64,000 nucleotides of DNA from Henricia sp. BOLD:AAB3569 (Eukaryota > Echinodermata > Asteroidea > Spinulosida > Echinasteridae). A model generated the notes under the pieces. The model made no database searches, was not told where the DNA came from, and worked only from the letters and a program-made list of their open reading frames with translations. This document shows positions 50,760 to 63,399 of this stretch, piece after piece. Position numbers and translations under genes: made by a program. The stretch is from the NCBI GenBank assembly GCA_037783545.1, contig JBBELK010001109.1:1-64000 (forward strand). Reading direction: 5' to 3'. The first letter of the stretch is position 1, and every line of letters starts with the position of its first letter.

Positions 50760-51790
50760 TTGTTTGGGACGGGAATTTGGTCAAAGTGTGGTCCAAACGT
50801 CGCCAAATTTGGAAGTCAATAAATTTCCCGACGAACTTCAAATGTTGCATGCTCCAAACAGTCTTTATTCCGCACTTGTCCTGAAAAATTCACAGACTTT
50901 CGCCGGGAAATGGCCGAGAAATTTCAGAGTTTAGGGAAAACTGGGCTCGGGCTTCCTGCCTCCTCTGCAGACCGTGGCTGTCCGTGTACTCCTGATCACT
51001 CGTGCGCATGCTCAGTCTTGTTTGGGACGGGAATTTGGTCAAAGTGTGGTCCAAACGTCGGCAAATTTGGAAGTCAAGAAATTTCCCGACGAACTTCAAA
51101 TTTTGCATGCTCCAAACAGTCTATATTCCGCACTTGTCCTGAAAAATTCACAGACTTTCGCCGGGAAATGGCCGAGAGATTTCAGAGTGTAGGGAAAACT
51201 GGGCTCGGGCTTCCTGCCTCCTCTGCAGACCGTGGCTGTCCGTGTACTCCTGATCACTCGTGCGCATGCTCAGTCTTGTTTGGGACGGGAATTTGGTCAA
51301 AGTGTGGTCCAAACGTCGGCAAATTTGGAAGTCAAGAAATTTCTCGACGAACTTCAAATTTTGCATGCTCCAAACAGTCTATATTTCGCACTTGTCCTGA
51401 AAAATTCACAGACTTTCGCCGGAAATGGCCGAGAAATTTCAGAAATTAGGGAAAACTGGGCTCGGGCTTCCTGCCTCCTCTGCAGACCGTGGCTGTCCGT
51501 GTACTCCTGATCACTCGTGCGCATGCTCAGTCTTGTTTGGGACGGGAATTTGTTCAAAGTGTGGTCTAAACGTCGGCAAATTTGGAAGTCAAGAAATTTC
51601 CCGACGAACTTCAAATTGTGCATGCTCCAAACAGTCTATATTCCGCACTTGTCCTGAAAAATTCACAGACTTTCGCCGGGAAATGGCCGAGAAATTTCAG
51701 AGTTTAGGGAAAACTGGGCTCGGGCTTCCTGCCTCCTCTGCAGACCGTGGCTGTCCGTGTACTCCTGATCACTCGTGCGCATGCTCAGTC
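50760..51790 (+). repeat. Tetrameric higher-order repeat in family B, copy 1 (1031 bp)
   Basis: Unit starts: 50760, 51018, 51276, 51533. Markers: gtcgccaaattt with gtcaataaattt and aaatgttgc; gagagatttcagagtgtag; ctcgacg with one g lost in cgccggaaatgg; and a unit with private ttgttcaaag, ggtctaaac and aattgtgc. The first three recur at +1031 bp. Confidence 0.92.
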
Positions 51791-52821
51791 TTGTTTGGGA
51801 CGGGAATTTGGTCAAAGTGTGGTCCAAACGTCGCCAAATTTGGAAGTCAATAAATTTCCCGACGAACTTCAAATGTTGCATGCTCCAAACAGTCTATATT
51901 CCGCACTTGTCCTGAAAAATTCACAGACTTTCGCCGGGAAATGGCCGAGAAATTTCAGAGTTTAGGGAAAACTGGGCTCGGGCTTCCTGCCTCCTCTGCA
52001 GACCGTGGCTGTCCGTGTACTCCTGATCACTCGTGCGCATGCTCAGTCTTGTTTGGGACGGGAATTTGGTCAAAGTGTGGTCCAAACGTCGGCAAATTTG
52101 GAAGTCAAGAAATTTCCCGACGAACTTCAAATTTTGCATGCTCCAAACAGTCTATATTCCGCACTTGTCCTGAAAAATTCACAGACTTTCGCCGGGAAAT
52201 GGCCGAGAGATTTCAGAGTGTAGGGAAAACTGGGCTCGGGCTTCCTGCCTCCTCTGCAGACCGTGGCTGTCCGTGTACTCCTGATCACTCGTGCGCATGC
52301 TCAGTCTTGTTTGGGACGGGAATTTGGTCAAAGTGTGGTCCAAACGTCGGCAAATTTGGAAGTCAAGAAATTTTTCGACGAACTTCAAATTTTGCATGCT
52401 CCAAACAGTCTATATTCCGCACTTGTCCTGAAAAATTCACAGACTTTCGCCGGAAATGGCCGAGAAATTTCAGAGATTAGGGAAAACTGGGCTCGGGCTT
52501 CCTGCCTCCTCTGCAGACCGTGGCTGTCCGTGTACTCCTGATCACTCGTGCGCATGCTCAGTCTTGTTTGGGACGGGAATTTGGTCAAAGTGTGGTCCAA
52601 ACGTCGGCAAATTTGGAAGTCAAGAAATTTCCCGACGAACTTCAAATTTTGCATGCTCCAAACAGTCTATATTCCGCACTTGTCCTGAAAAATTCACAGA
52701 CTTTCGCCGGGAAATGGCCGAGAAATTTCAGAGATTAGGGAAAACTGGGCTCGGGCTTCCTGCCTGCTCTGCAGACCGTGGTTGTCCGTGTACTCCTGAT
52801 CACTCGTGCGCATGCTCAGTC
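51791..52821 (+). repeat. Tetrameric higher-order repeat in family B, copy 2 (1031 bp)
   Basis: Unit starts: 51791, 52049, 52307, 52564. It carries the gccaaattt/caataaattt unit, the gagagattt unit and the one-base-deleted unit in the same order as copy 1. The third unit reads tttttcgacg where copy 1 reads tttctcgacg. The fourth unit lacks the private changes of its counterpart. Confidence 0.92.
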
Positions 52822-55143
52822 TTGTTTGGGACGGGAATTTGGTCAAAGTGTGGTCCAAACGTCGGCAAATTTGGAAGTCAAGAAATTTCGCGACGAACTT
52901 CAAATTTTGCATGCTCCAAACAGTCTATATTCCGCACTTGTCCTAAAAAATTGACAGACTTTCGCCGGGAAATGGCCGAGAAATTTCAGAGTTTAGGGAA
53001 AACTGGGCTCGGGCTTCCTGCCTGATCTGCAGACCGTGGTTGTCCGTGTACTCCTGATCACTCGTGCGCATGCTCAGTCTTGTTTAGGACGGGAATTTGG
53101 TCAAAGTGTGGTCCAAACGTCGGCAAATTTGGAAGTCAAGAAATTTCCCGACGAACTTCAAATGTTGCATGCTCCAAACAGTCTATATTCCGCACTTGTC
53201 CTGAAAAATTCACAGACTTTCGCCGGGCAATGGCCGAGAAATTTCAGAGTTTAGGGAAAACTGGGCTCGGGCTTCCTGCCTCCTCTGCAGACCGTGGCTG
53301 TCCGTGTACTCCTGATCACTCGTGCGCATGCTCAGTCTTGTTTGGGACTGGAATTTGGTCAAAGTGTGGTCCAAACGTCGGCAAATTTGGAAGTCAAGAA
53401 ATTTCCCGACGAACTTCAAATTTTGCATGCTTCAAACAGTCTATATTCCGCACTTGTCCTGAAAAATTCACAGACTTTCGCCGGGAAATGGCCGAGAGAT
53501 TTCAGAGTGTAGGGAAAACTGGGCTCGGGCTTCCTGCCTCCTCTGCAGACCGTGGCTGTCCGTGTACTCCTGATCACTCGTGCGCATGCTCAGTCTTGTT
53601 TGGGACGGGAATTTGGTCAAAGTGTGGTCCAAACGTCGGCAAATTTGGAAGTCAAGAAATTTCTCGACGAACTTCAAATTTTGCATGCTCCAAACAGTCT
53701 ATATTCCGCACTTGTCCTGAAAAATTCACAGACTTTCGCCGGGAAATGGCCGAGAAATTTCAGAGATTAGGGAAAACTGGGCTCGGGCTTCCTGCCTGCT
53801 CTGCAGACCGTGGTTGTCCGTGTACTCCTGATCACTCGTGCGCATGCTCAGTCTTGTTTGGGACGGGAATTTGGTCAAAGTGTGGTCCAAACGTCGGCAA
53901 ATTTGGATGTCAAGAAATTTCCCGACGAACTTCAAATTTTGCATGCTCCAAACAGTCTATATTCCGCACTTGTCCTGAAAAATTCACAGACTTTCGCCGG
54001 GAAATGGCCGAGAAATTTCAGAGATTAGGGAAAACTGGGCTCGGGCTTCCTGCCTCCTCTGCAGACCGTGGCTGTCCGTGTACTCCTGATCACTCGTGCG
54101 CATGCTCAGTCTTGTTTGGGACGGGAATTTGGTCAAAGTGTGGTCCAAACGTCGGCAAATTTGGAAGTCAAGAAATTTCTCGACGAACTTCAAATTTTGC
54201 ATGCTCCAAACAGTCTATATTCCGCACTTGTCCTGAAAAATTCACAGACTTTCGCCGGGAAATGGCCGAGAAATTTCAGAGATTAGGGAAAACTGGGCTC
54301 GGGCTTCCTGCCTGCTCTGCAGACCGTGGTTGTCCGTGTACTCCTGATCACTCGTGCGCATGCTCAGTCTTGTTTGGGACGGGAATTTGGTCAAAGTGTG
54401 GTCCAAACGTCGGCAAATTTGGATGTCAAGAAATTTCCCGACGAACTTCAAATTTTGCATGCTCCAAACAGTCTATATTCCGCACTTGTCCTGAAAAATT
54501 CACAGACTTTCGCCGGGAAATGGCCGAGAAATTTCAGAGATTAGGGAAAACTGGGCTCGGGCTTCCTGCCTCCTCTGCAGACCGTGGCTGTCCGTGTACT
54601 CCTGATCACTCGTGCGCATGCTCAGTCTTGTTTGGGACGGGAATTTGGTCAAAGTGTGGTCCAAACGTCGGCAAATTTGGAAGTCAAGAAATTTCCCGAC
54701 GAACTTCAAATTTTGCATGCTCCAAACAGTCTATATTCCGCACTTGTCCTGAAAAATTCACAGACTTTCGCCGGGAAATGGCCGAGAAATTTCAGAGATT
54801 AGGGAAAACTGGGCTCGGGCTTCCTGCCTGCTCTGCAGACCGTGGTTGTCCGTGTACTCCTGATCACTCGTGCGCATGCTCAGTCTTGTTTGGGACGGGA
54901 ATTTGGTCAAAGTGTGGTCCAAACGTCGGCAAATTTGGAAGTCAAGAAATTTCGCGACGAACTTCAAATTTTGCATGCTCCAAACAGTCTATATTCCGCA
55001 CTTGTCCTAAAAAATTGACAAACTTTCGCCGGGAAATGGCCGAGAAATTTCAGAGTTTAGGGAAAACTGGGCTCGGGCTTCCTGCCTGATCTGCAGACCG
55101 TGGTTGTCCGTGTACTCCTGATCACTCGTGCGCATGCTCAGTC
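52822..55143 (+). repeat. Family B units forming an upstream relative of the 10-monomer repeat
   Basis: Unit starts: 52822, 53080, 53338, 53596, 53854, 54112, 54370, 54628, 54886. The order is: cgcgacg with ctaaaaaattgacag and gcctgatctg; ttaggacgg with aaatgttgc; gggactgg with gcttcaaac; then alternating ctcgacg and ggatgtcaag units; then cccgacg; then cgcgacg with ctaaaaaattgacaaac. The ctcgacg/ggatgtc pair occurs twice (53596-54111 and 54112-54627), a local 516-bp duplication. Confidence 0.9.
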
Positions 55144-57723
55144 TTGTTTGGGACGGGAATTTGGTCAAAGTGTGGTCCAAACGTCGGCAAATTTGGAAGT
55201 CAAGAAATTTCCCGACGAACTTCAAATGTTGCATGCTCCAAACAGTCTATATTCCGCACTTGTCCTGAAAAATTCACAGACTTTCGCCGGGAAATGGCCG
55301 AGAAATTTCAGAGTTTAGGGAAAACTGGGCTCGGGCTTCCTGCCTCCTCTGCAGACCGTGGCTGTCCGTGTACTCATGATCACTCGTGCGCATGCTCAGT
55401 CTTGTTTGGGACGGGAATTTGGTCAAAGTGTGGTCCAAACGTCGGCAAATTTGGAAGTCAAGAAATTTCCCGACGAACTTCAAATTTTGCATGCTCCAAA
55501 CAGTCTATATTCCGCACTTGTCCTGAACAATTCACAGACTTTCGCCGGGAAATGGCCGAGAGATTTCAGAGTGTAGGGAAAACTGGGCTCGGGCTTCCTG
55601 CCTCCTCTGCATACCGTGGCTGTCCGTGTACTCCTGATCACTCGTGCGCATGCTCAGTCTTGTTTGGGACGGGAATTTGGTCAAAGTGTGGTCCAAACGT
55701 CGGCAAATTTGGAAGTCAAGAAATTTCGCGACGAACTTCAAATTTTGCATGCTCCAAACAGTCTATATTCCGCACTTGTCCTAAAAAATTGACAGACTTT
55801 CGCCGGGAAATGGCCGAGAAATTTCAGAGTTTAGGGAAAACTGGGCTCGGGCTTCCTGCCTGATCTGCAGACCGTGGTTGTCCGTGTACTCCTGATCACT
55901 CGTGCGCATGCTCAGTCTTGTTTAGGACGGGAATTTGGTCAAAGTGTGGTCCAAACGTCGGCAAATTTGGAAGTCAAGAAATTTCCCGACGAACTTCAAA
56001 TGTTGCATGCTCCAAACAGTCTATATTCCGCACTTGTCCTGAAAAATTCACAGACTTTCGCCGGGAAATGGCCGAGAAATTTCAGAGTTTAGGGAAAACT
56101 GGGCTCGGGCTTCCTGCCTCCTCTGCAGACCGTGGCTGTCCGTGTACTCCTGATCACTCGTGCGCATGCTCAGTCTTGTTTGGGACTGGAATTTGGTCAA
56201 AGTGTGGTCCAAACGTCGGCAAATTTGGAAGTCAAGAAATTTCCCGACGAACTTCAAATTTTGCATGCTTCAAACAGTCTATATTCCGCATTTGTCCTGA
56301 AAAATTCACAGACTTTCGCCGGGAAATGGCCGAGAGATTTCAGAGTGTAGGGAAAACTGGGCTCGGGCTTCCTGCCTCCTCTGCAGACCGTGGCTGTCCG
56401 TGTACTCCTGATCACTCGTGCGCATGCTCAGTCTTGTTTGGGACGGGAATTTGGTCAAAGTGTGGTCCAAACGTCGGCAAATTTGGAAGTCAAGAAATTT
56501 CTCGACGAACTTCAAATTTTGCATGCTCCAAACAGTCTATATTCCGCACTTGTCCTGAAAAATTCACAGACTTTCGCCGGGAAATGGCCGATAAATTTTA
56601 GAGATTAGGGAAAACTGGGCTCGGGCTTCCTGCCTGCTCTGCAGACCGTGGTTGTCCGTGTACTCCTGATCACTCGTGCGCATGCTAAGTCTTGTTTGGG
56701 ACGGGAATTTGGTCAAAGTGTGGTCCAAACGTCGGCAAATTTGGATGTCAAGAAATTTCCCGACGAACTTCAAATTTTGCATGCTCCAAACAGTCTATAT
56801 TCCGCACTTGTCCTGAAAAATTCACAGACTTTCGCCGGGAAATGGCCGAGAAATTTCAGAGATTAGGGAAAACTGGGCTCGGGCTTCCTGCCTGCTCTGC
56901 AGACCGTGGTTGTCCGTGTACTCCTGATCACTCGTGCGCATGCTCAGTCTTGTTTGGGACGGGAATTTGGTCAAAGTGTGGTCCAAACGTCGGCAAATTT
57001 GGATGTCAAGAAATTTCCCGACGAACTTCAAATTTTGCATGCTCCAAACAGTCTATATTCCGCACTTGTCCTGAAAAATTCACAGACTTTCGCCGGGAAA
57101 TGGCCGAGAAATTTCAGAGATTAGGGAAAACTGGGCTCGGGCTTCCTGCCTCCTCTGCAGACCGTGGCTGTCCGTGTACTCCTGATCACTCGTGCGCATG
57201 CTCAGTCTTGTTTGGGACGGGAATTTGGTCAAAGTGTGGTCCAAACGTCGGCAAATTTGGAAGTCAAGAAATTTCCCGACGAACTTCAAATTTTGCATGC
57301 TCCAAACAGTCTATATTCCGCACTTGTCCTGAAAAATTCACAGACTTTCGCCGGGAAATGGCCGAGAAATTTCAGAGATTAGGGAAAACTGGGCTCGGGC
57401 TTCCTGCCTGCTCTGCAGACCGTGGTTGTCCGTGTACTCCTGATCACTCGTGCGCATGCTCAGTCTTGTTTGGGACGGGAATTTGGTCAAAGTGTGGTCC
57501 AAACGTCGGCAAATTTGGAAGTCAAGAAATTTCGCGACGAACTTCAAATTTTGCATGCTCCAAACAGTCTATATTCCGCACTTGTCCTAAAAAATTGACA
57601 AACTTTCGCCGGGAAATGGCCGAGAAATGTCAGAGTTTAGGGAAAACTGGGCTCGGGCTTCCTGCCTGATCTGCAGACCGTGGTTGTCCGTGTACTCCTG
57701 ATCACTCGTGCGCATGCTCAGTC
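55144..57723 (+). repeat. Family B 10-monomer higher-order repeat, fullest copy (2580 bp)
   Basis: Unit starts: 55144, 55402, 55660, 55918, 56176, 56434, 56692, 56950, 57208, 57466. Markers in order: aaatgttgc with actcatgatc; ctgaacaattc with gagagattt and gcataccg; cgcgacg with ctaaaaaattgacag; ttaggacgg with aaatgttgc; gggactgg with gcttcaaac and gcatttgtcc; ctcgacg with gataaattttag and catgctaag; two ggatgtcaag units; cccgacg; cgcgacg with ctaaaaaattgacaaac and gagaaatgtc. The next copy starts exactly 2580 bp later. Confidence 0.92.
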
Positions 57724-59013
57724 TTGTTTGGGACGGGAATTTGGTCAAAGTGTGGTCCAAACGTCGGCAAATTTGGAAGTCAAGAAATTTCCCGACGAAC
57801 TTCAAATGTTGCATGCTCCAAACAGTCTATATTCCGCACTTGTCCTGAAAAATTCACAGACTTTCGCCGGGAAATGGCCGAGAAATTTCAGAGTTTAGGG
57901 AAAACTGGGCTCGGGCTTCCTGCCTCCTCTGCAGACCGTGGCTGTCCGTGTACTCATGATCACTCGTGCGCATGCTCAGTCTTGTTTGGGACGGGAATTT
58001 GGTCAAAGTGTGGTCCAAACGTCGGCAAATTTGGAAGTCAAGAAATTTCCCGACGAACTTCAAATTTTGCATGCTCCAAACAGTCTATATTCCGCACTTG
58101 TCCTGAACAATTCACAGACTTTCGCCGGGAAATGGCCGAGAGATTTCAGAGTGTAGGGAAAACTGGGCTCGGGCTTCCTGCCTCCTCTGCATACCGTGGC
58201 TGTCCGTGTACTCCTGATCACTCGTGCGCATGCTCAGTCTTGTTTGGGACGGGAATTTGGTCAAAGTGTGGTCCAAACGTCGGCAAATTTGGAAGTCAAG
58301 AAATTTCGCGACGAACTTCAAATTTTGCATGCTCCAAACAGTCTATATTCCGCACTTGTCCTAAAAAATTGACAGACTTTCGCCGGGAAATGGCCGAGAA
58401 ATTTCAGAGTTTAGGGAAAACTGGGCTCGGGCTTCCTGCCTGATCTGCAGACCGTGGTTGTCCGTGTACTCCTGATCACTCGTGCGCATGCTCAGTCTTG
58501 TTTAGGACGGGAATTTGGTCAAAGTGTGGTCCAAACGTCGGCAAATTTGGAAGTCAAGAAATTTCCCGACGAACTTCAAATGTTGCATGCTCCAAACAGT
58601 CTATATTCCGCACTTGTCCTGAAAAATTCACAGACTTTCGCCGGGAAATGGCCGAGAAATTTCAGAGTTTAGGGAAAACTGGGCTCGGGCTTCCTGCCTC
58701 CTCTGCAGACCGTGGCTGTCCGTGTACTCCTGATCACTCGTGCGCATGCTCAGTCTTGTTTGGGACTGGAATTTGGTCAAAGTGTGGTCCAAACGTCGGC
58801 AAATTTGGAAGTCAAGAAATTTCGCGACGAACTTCAAATTTTGCATGCTCCAAACAGTCTATATTCCGCACTTGTCCTAAAAAATTGACAAACTTTCGCC
58901 GGGAAATGGCCGAGAAATGTCAGAGTTTAGGGAAAACTGGGCTCGGGCTTCCTGCCTGATCTGCAGACCGTGGTTGTCCGTGTACTCCTGATCACTCGTG
59001 CGCATGCTCAGTC
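57724..59013 (+). repeat. Family B higher-order repeat, deleted copy (5 monomers, 1290 bp)
   Basis: Unit starts: 57724, 57982, 58240, 58498, 58756. The first four repeat units 1-4 of the 10-monomer copy with no difference noticed in the first three. The fifth (58756) starts like unit 5 (gggactgg) and ends like unit 10 (cgcgacg, ctaaaaaattgacaaac, gagaaatgtc). Five monomer lengths have therefore been removed in register. Confidence 0.92.
58756..59013 (+). repeat. Hybrid family B monomer marking a five-unit deletion
   Basis: The 258-bp unit carries gggactgg, found otherwise at 53338, 56176 and 60046, joined to cgcgacg, ctaaaaaattgacaaac and gagaaatgtc, found together at 57466. The breakpoint lies between the head variant (about 58,767) and cgcgacg (about 58,823), a stretch where the parental types are identical. 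Confidence 0.92.
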
Positions 59014-61077
59014 TTGTTTGGGACGGGAATTTGGTCAAAGTGTGGTCCAAACGTCGGCAAATTTGGAAGTCAAGAAATTTCCCGACGAACTTCAAATGTT
59101 GCATGCTCCAAACAGTCTATATTCCGCACTTGTCCTGAAAAATTCACAGACTTTCGCCGGGAAATGGCCGAGAAATTTCAGAGTTTAGGGAAAACTGGGC
59201 TCGGGCTTCCTGCCTCCTCTGCAGACCGTGGCTGTCCGTGTACTCATGATCACTCGTGCGCATGCTCAGTCTTGTTTGGGACGGGAATTTGGTCAAAGTG
59301 TGGTCCAAACGTCGGCAAATTTGGAAGTCAAGAAATTTCCCGACGAACTTCAAATTTTGCATGCTCCAAACAGTCTATATTCCGCACTTGTCCTGAACAA
59401 TTCACAGACTTTCGCCGGGAAATGGCCGAGAGATTTCAGAGTGTAGGGAAAACTGGGCTCGGGCTTCCTGCCTCCTCTGCATACCGTGGCTGTCCGTGTA
59501 CTCCTGATCACTCGTGCGCATGCTCAGTCTTGTTTGGGACGGGAATTTGGTCAAAGTGTGGTCCAAACGTCGGCAAATTTGGAAGTCAAGAAATTTCGCG
59601 ACGAACTTCAAATTTTGCATGCTCCAAACAGTCTATATTCCGCACTTGTCCTAAAAAATTGACAGACTTTCGCCGGGAAATGGCCGAGAAATTTCAGAGT
59701 TTAGGGAAAACTGGGCTCGGGCTTCCTGCCTGATCTGCAGACCGTGGTTGTCCGTGTACTCCTGATCACTCGTGCGCATGCTCAGTCTTGTTTAGGACGG
59801 GAATTTGGTCAAAGTGTGGTCCAAACGTCGGCAAATTTGGAAGTCAAGAAATTTCCCGACGAACTTCAAATGTTGCATGCTCCAAACAGTCTATATTCCG
59901 CACTTGTCCTGAAAAATTCACAGACTTTCGCCGGGAAATGGCCGAGAAATTTCAGAGTTTAGGGAAAACTGGGCTCGGGCTTCCTGCCTCCTCTGCAGAC
60001 CGTGGCTGTCCGTGTACTCCTGATCACTCGTGCGCATGCTCAGTCTTGTTTGGGACTGGAATTTGGTCAAAGTGTGGTCCAAACGTCGGCAAATTTGAAA
60101 GTCAAGAAATTTCCCGACGAACTTCAAATTTTGCATGCTTCAAACAGTCTATATTCCGCATTTGTCCTGAAAAATTCACAAACTTTCGCCGGGAAATGGC
60201 CGAGAGATTTCAGAGTGTAGGGAAAACTGGGCTCGGGCTTCCTGCCTCCTCTGCAGACCGTGGCTGTCCGTGTACTCCTGATCACTCGTGCGCATGCTCA
60301 GTCTTGTTTGGGACGGGAATTTGGTCAAAGTGTGGTCCAAACGTCGGCAAATTTGGAAGTCAAGAAATTTCTCGACGAACTTCAAATTTTGCATGCTCCA
60401 AACAGTCTATATTCCGCACTTGTCCTGAAAAATTCACAGACTTTCGCCGGGAAATGGCCGATAAATTTTAGAGATTAGGGAAAACTGGGCTCGGGCTTCC
60501 TGCCTGCTCTGCAGACCGTGGTTGTCCGTGTACTCCTGATCACTAGTGCGCATGCTAAGTCTTGTTTGGGACGGGAATTTGGTCAAAGTGTGGTCCAAAC
60601 GTCGGCAAATTTGGATGTCAAGAAATTTCCCGACGAACTTCAAATTTTGCATGCTCCAAACAGTCTATATTCCGCACTTGTCCTGAAAAATTCACAGACT
60701 TTCGCCGGGAAATGGCCGAGAAATTTCAGAGATTAGGGAAAACTGGGCTCGGGCTTCCTGCCTCCTCTGCAGACCGTGGCTGTCCGTGTACTCCTGATCA
60801 CTCGTGCGCATGCTCAGTCTTGTTTAGGACGGGAATTTGGTCAAAGTGTGGTCCAAACGTCGGCAAATTTGGAAGTCAAGAAATTTCCCGACGAACTTCA
60901 AATTTTGCATGCTCCAAACAGTCTATATTCCGCACTTGTCCTAAAAAATTGACAAACTTTCGCCGGGAAATGGCCGAGAAATTTCAGAGTTTAGGGAAAA
61001 CTGGGCTCGGGCTTCCTGCCTGATCTGCAGACCGTGGTTGTCCGTGTACTCCTGATCACTCGTGCGCATGCTCAGTC
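59014..61077 (+). repeat. Family B higher-order repeat, copy with 8 monomers (2064 bp)
   Basis: Unit starts: 59014, 59272, 59530, 59788, 60046, 60304, 60562, 60820. Units 1-7 follow the 10-monomer order, including gataaattttag with catgctaag at 60304. The last unit (60820) has the ttaggacgg head of a unit-4 type joined to ctaaaaaattgacaaac and the gcctgatctg tail of a unit-10 type. Private changes include aatttgaaagtc near 60,096 and cactagtg near 60,543. Confidence 0.9.
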
Positions 61078-61851
61078 TTGTTTGGGACGGGAATTTGGTC
61101 AAAGTGTGGTCCAAACGTCGGCAAATTTGGAAGTCAAGAAATTTCCCGACGAACTTCAAATGTTGCATGCTCCAAACAGTCTATATTCCGCACTTGTCCT
61201 GAAAAATTCACAGACTTTCGCCGGGAAATGGCCGAGAAATTTCAGAGTTTAGGGAAAACTGGGCTCGGGCTTCCTGCCTCCTCTGCAGACCGTGGCTGTC
61301 CGTGTACTCATGATCACTCGTGCGCATGCTCAGTCTTGTTTGGGACGGGAATTTGGTCAAAGTGTGGTCCAAACGTCGGCAAATTTGGAAGTCAAGAAAT
61401 TTCGCGACGAACTTCAAATTTTGCATGCTCCAAACAGTCTATATTCCGCACTTGTCCTAAAAAATTGACAGACTTTCGCCGGGAAATGGCCGAGAAATTT
61501 CAGAGTTTAGGGAAAACTGGGCTCGGGCTTCCTGCCTGATCTGCAGACCGTGGTTGTCCGTGTACTCCTGATCACTCGTGCGCATGCTCAGTCTTGTTTA
61601 GGACGGGAATTTGGTCAAAGTGTGGTCCAAACGTCGGCAAATTTGGAAGTCAAGAAATTTCCCGACGAACTTCAAATTTTGCATGCTCCAAACAGTCTAT
61701 ATTCCGCACTTGTCCTAAAAAATTGACAAACTTTCGCCGGGAAATGGCCGAGAAATTTCAGAGTTTAGGGAAAACTGGGCTCGGGCTTCCTGCCTGATCT
61801 GCAGACCGTGGTTGTCCGTGTACTCCTGATCACTCGTGCGCATGCTCAGTC
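61078..61851 (+). repeat. Family B higher-order repeat, copy with 3 monomers (774 bp)
   Basis: Unit starts: 61078, 61336, 61594. The first is the actcatgatc type. The second has the cgcgacg/ctaaaaaattgacag rear half directly after it, so the ctgaacaattc unit is lost or fused. The third (61594) reads identically to the hybrid unit at 60820. Confidence 0.9.
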
Positions 61852-63399
61852 TTGTTTGGGACGGGAATTTGGTCAAAGTGTGGTCCAAACGTCGGCAAAT
61901 TTGGAAGTCAAGAAATTTCCCGACGAACTTCAAATGTTGCATGCTCCAAACAGTCTATATTCCGCACTTGTCCTGAAAAATTCACAGACTTTCGCCGGGA
62001 AATGGCCGAGAAATTTCAGAGTCTAGGGAAAACTGGGCTCGGGCTTCCTGCCTCCTCTGCAGACCGTGGCTGTCCGTGTACTCATGATCACTCGTGCGCA
62101 TGCTCAGTCTTGTTTGGGACGGGAATTTGGTCAAAGTGTGGTCCAAACGTCGGCAAATTTGGAAGTCAAGAAATTTCCCGACGAACTTCAAATTTTGCAT
62201 GCTCCAAACAGTCTATATTCCGCACTTGTCCTGAACAATTCACAGACTTTCGCCGGGAAATGGCCGAGAGATTTCAGAGTGTAGGGAAAACTGGGCTCGG
62301 GCTTCCTGCCTCCTCTGCATACCGTGGCTGTCCGTGTACTCCTGATCACTCGTGCGCATGCTCAGTCTTGTTTGGGACGGGAATTTGGTCAAAGTGTGGT
62401 CCAAACGTCGGCAAATTTGGAAGTCAAGAAATTTCTCGACGAACTTCAAATTTTGCATGCTCCAAACAGTCTATATTCCGCACTTGTCCTGAAAAATTCA
62501 CAGACTTTCGCCGGGAAATGGCCGAGAAATTTCAGAGATTAGGGAAAACTGGGCTCGGGCTTCCTGCCTGCTCTGCAAACCGTGGTTGTCCGTGTACTCC
62601 TGATCACTCGTGCGCATGCTCAGTCTTGTTTGGGACGGGAATTTGGTCAAAGTGTGGTCCAAACGTCGGCAAATTTGGAAGTCAAGAAATTTCCCGACGA
62701 ACTTCAAATTTTGCATGCTCTAAACAGTCTATATTCCGCACTTGTCCTGAAAAATTCACAGACTTTCGCCGGGAAATGGCCGAGAAATTTCAGAGATTAG
62801 GGAAAACTGGGCTCGGGCTTCCTGCCTCCTCTGCAGACCGTGGCTGTCCGTGTACTCCTGATCACTCGTGCGCATGCTCAGTCTTGTTTGGGACGGGAAT
62901 TTGGTCAAAGTGTGGTCCAAACGTCGGCAAATTTGGAAGTCAAGAAATTTCCCGACGAACTTCAAATTTTGCATGCTCCAAACAGTCTATATTCCGCACT
63001 TGTCCTGAAAAATTCACAGACTTTCGCCGGGAAATGGCCGAGAAATTTCAGAGATTAGGGAAAACTGGGCTCGGGCTTCCTGCCTGCTCTGCAGACCGTG
63101 GTTGTCCGTGTACTCCTGATCACTCGTGCGCATGCTCAGTCTTGTTTGGGACGGGAATTTGGTCAAAGTGTGGTCCAAACGTCGGCAAATTTGGAAGTCA
63201 AGAAATTTCTCGACGAACTTCAAATTTTGCATGCTCCAAACAGTCTATATTCCGCACTTGTCCTAAAAAATTGACAAACTTTCGCCGGGAAATGGCCGAG
63301 AAATTTCAGAGTTTAGGGAAAACTGGGCTCGGGCTTCCTGCCTGATCTGCAGACCGTGGTTGTCCGTGTACTCCTGATCAATCGTGCGCATGCTCAGTC
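61852..63399 (+). repeat. Family B higher-order repeat, copy with 6 monomers (1548 bp)
   Basis: Unit starts: 61852, 62110, 62368, 62626, 62884, 63142. It starts with the actcatgatc and ctgaacaattc types, then jumps to ctcgacg, two cccgacg units and a final ctcgacg unit with ctaaaaaattgacaaac and gcctgatctg. Private changes: gagtctaggg near 62,022, tctgcaaaccg near 62,577 and catgctctaaac near 62,717. Confidence 0.9.
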
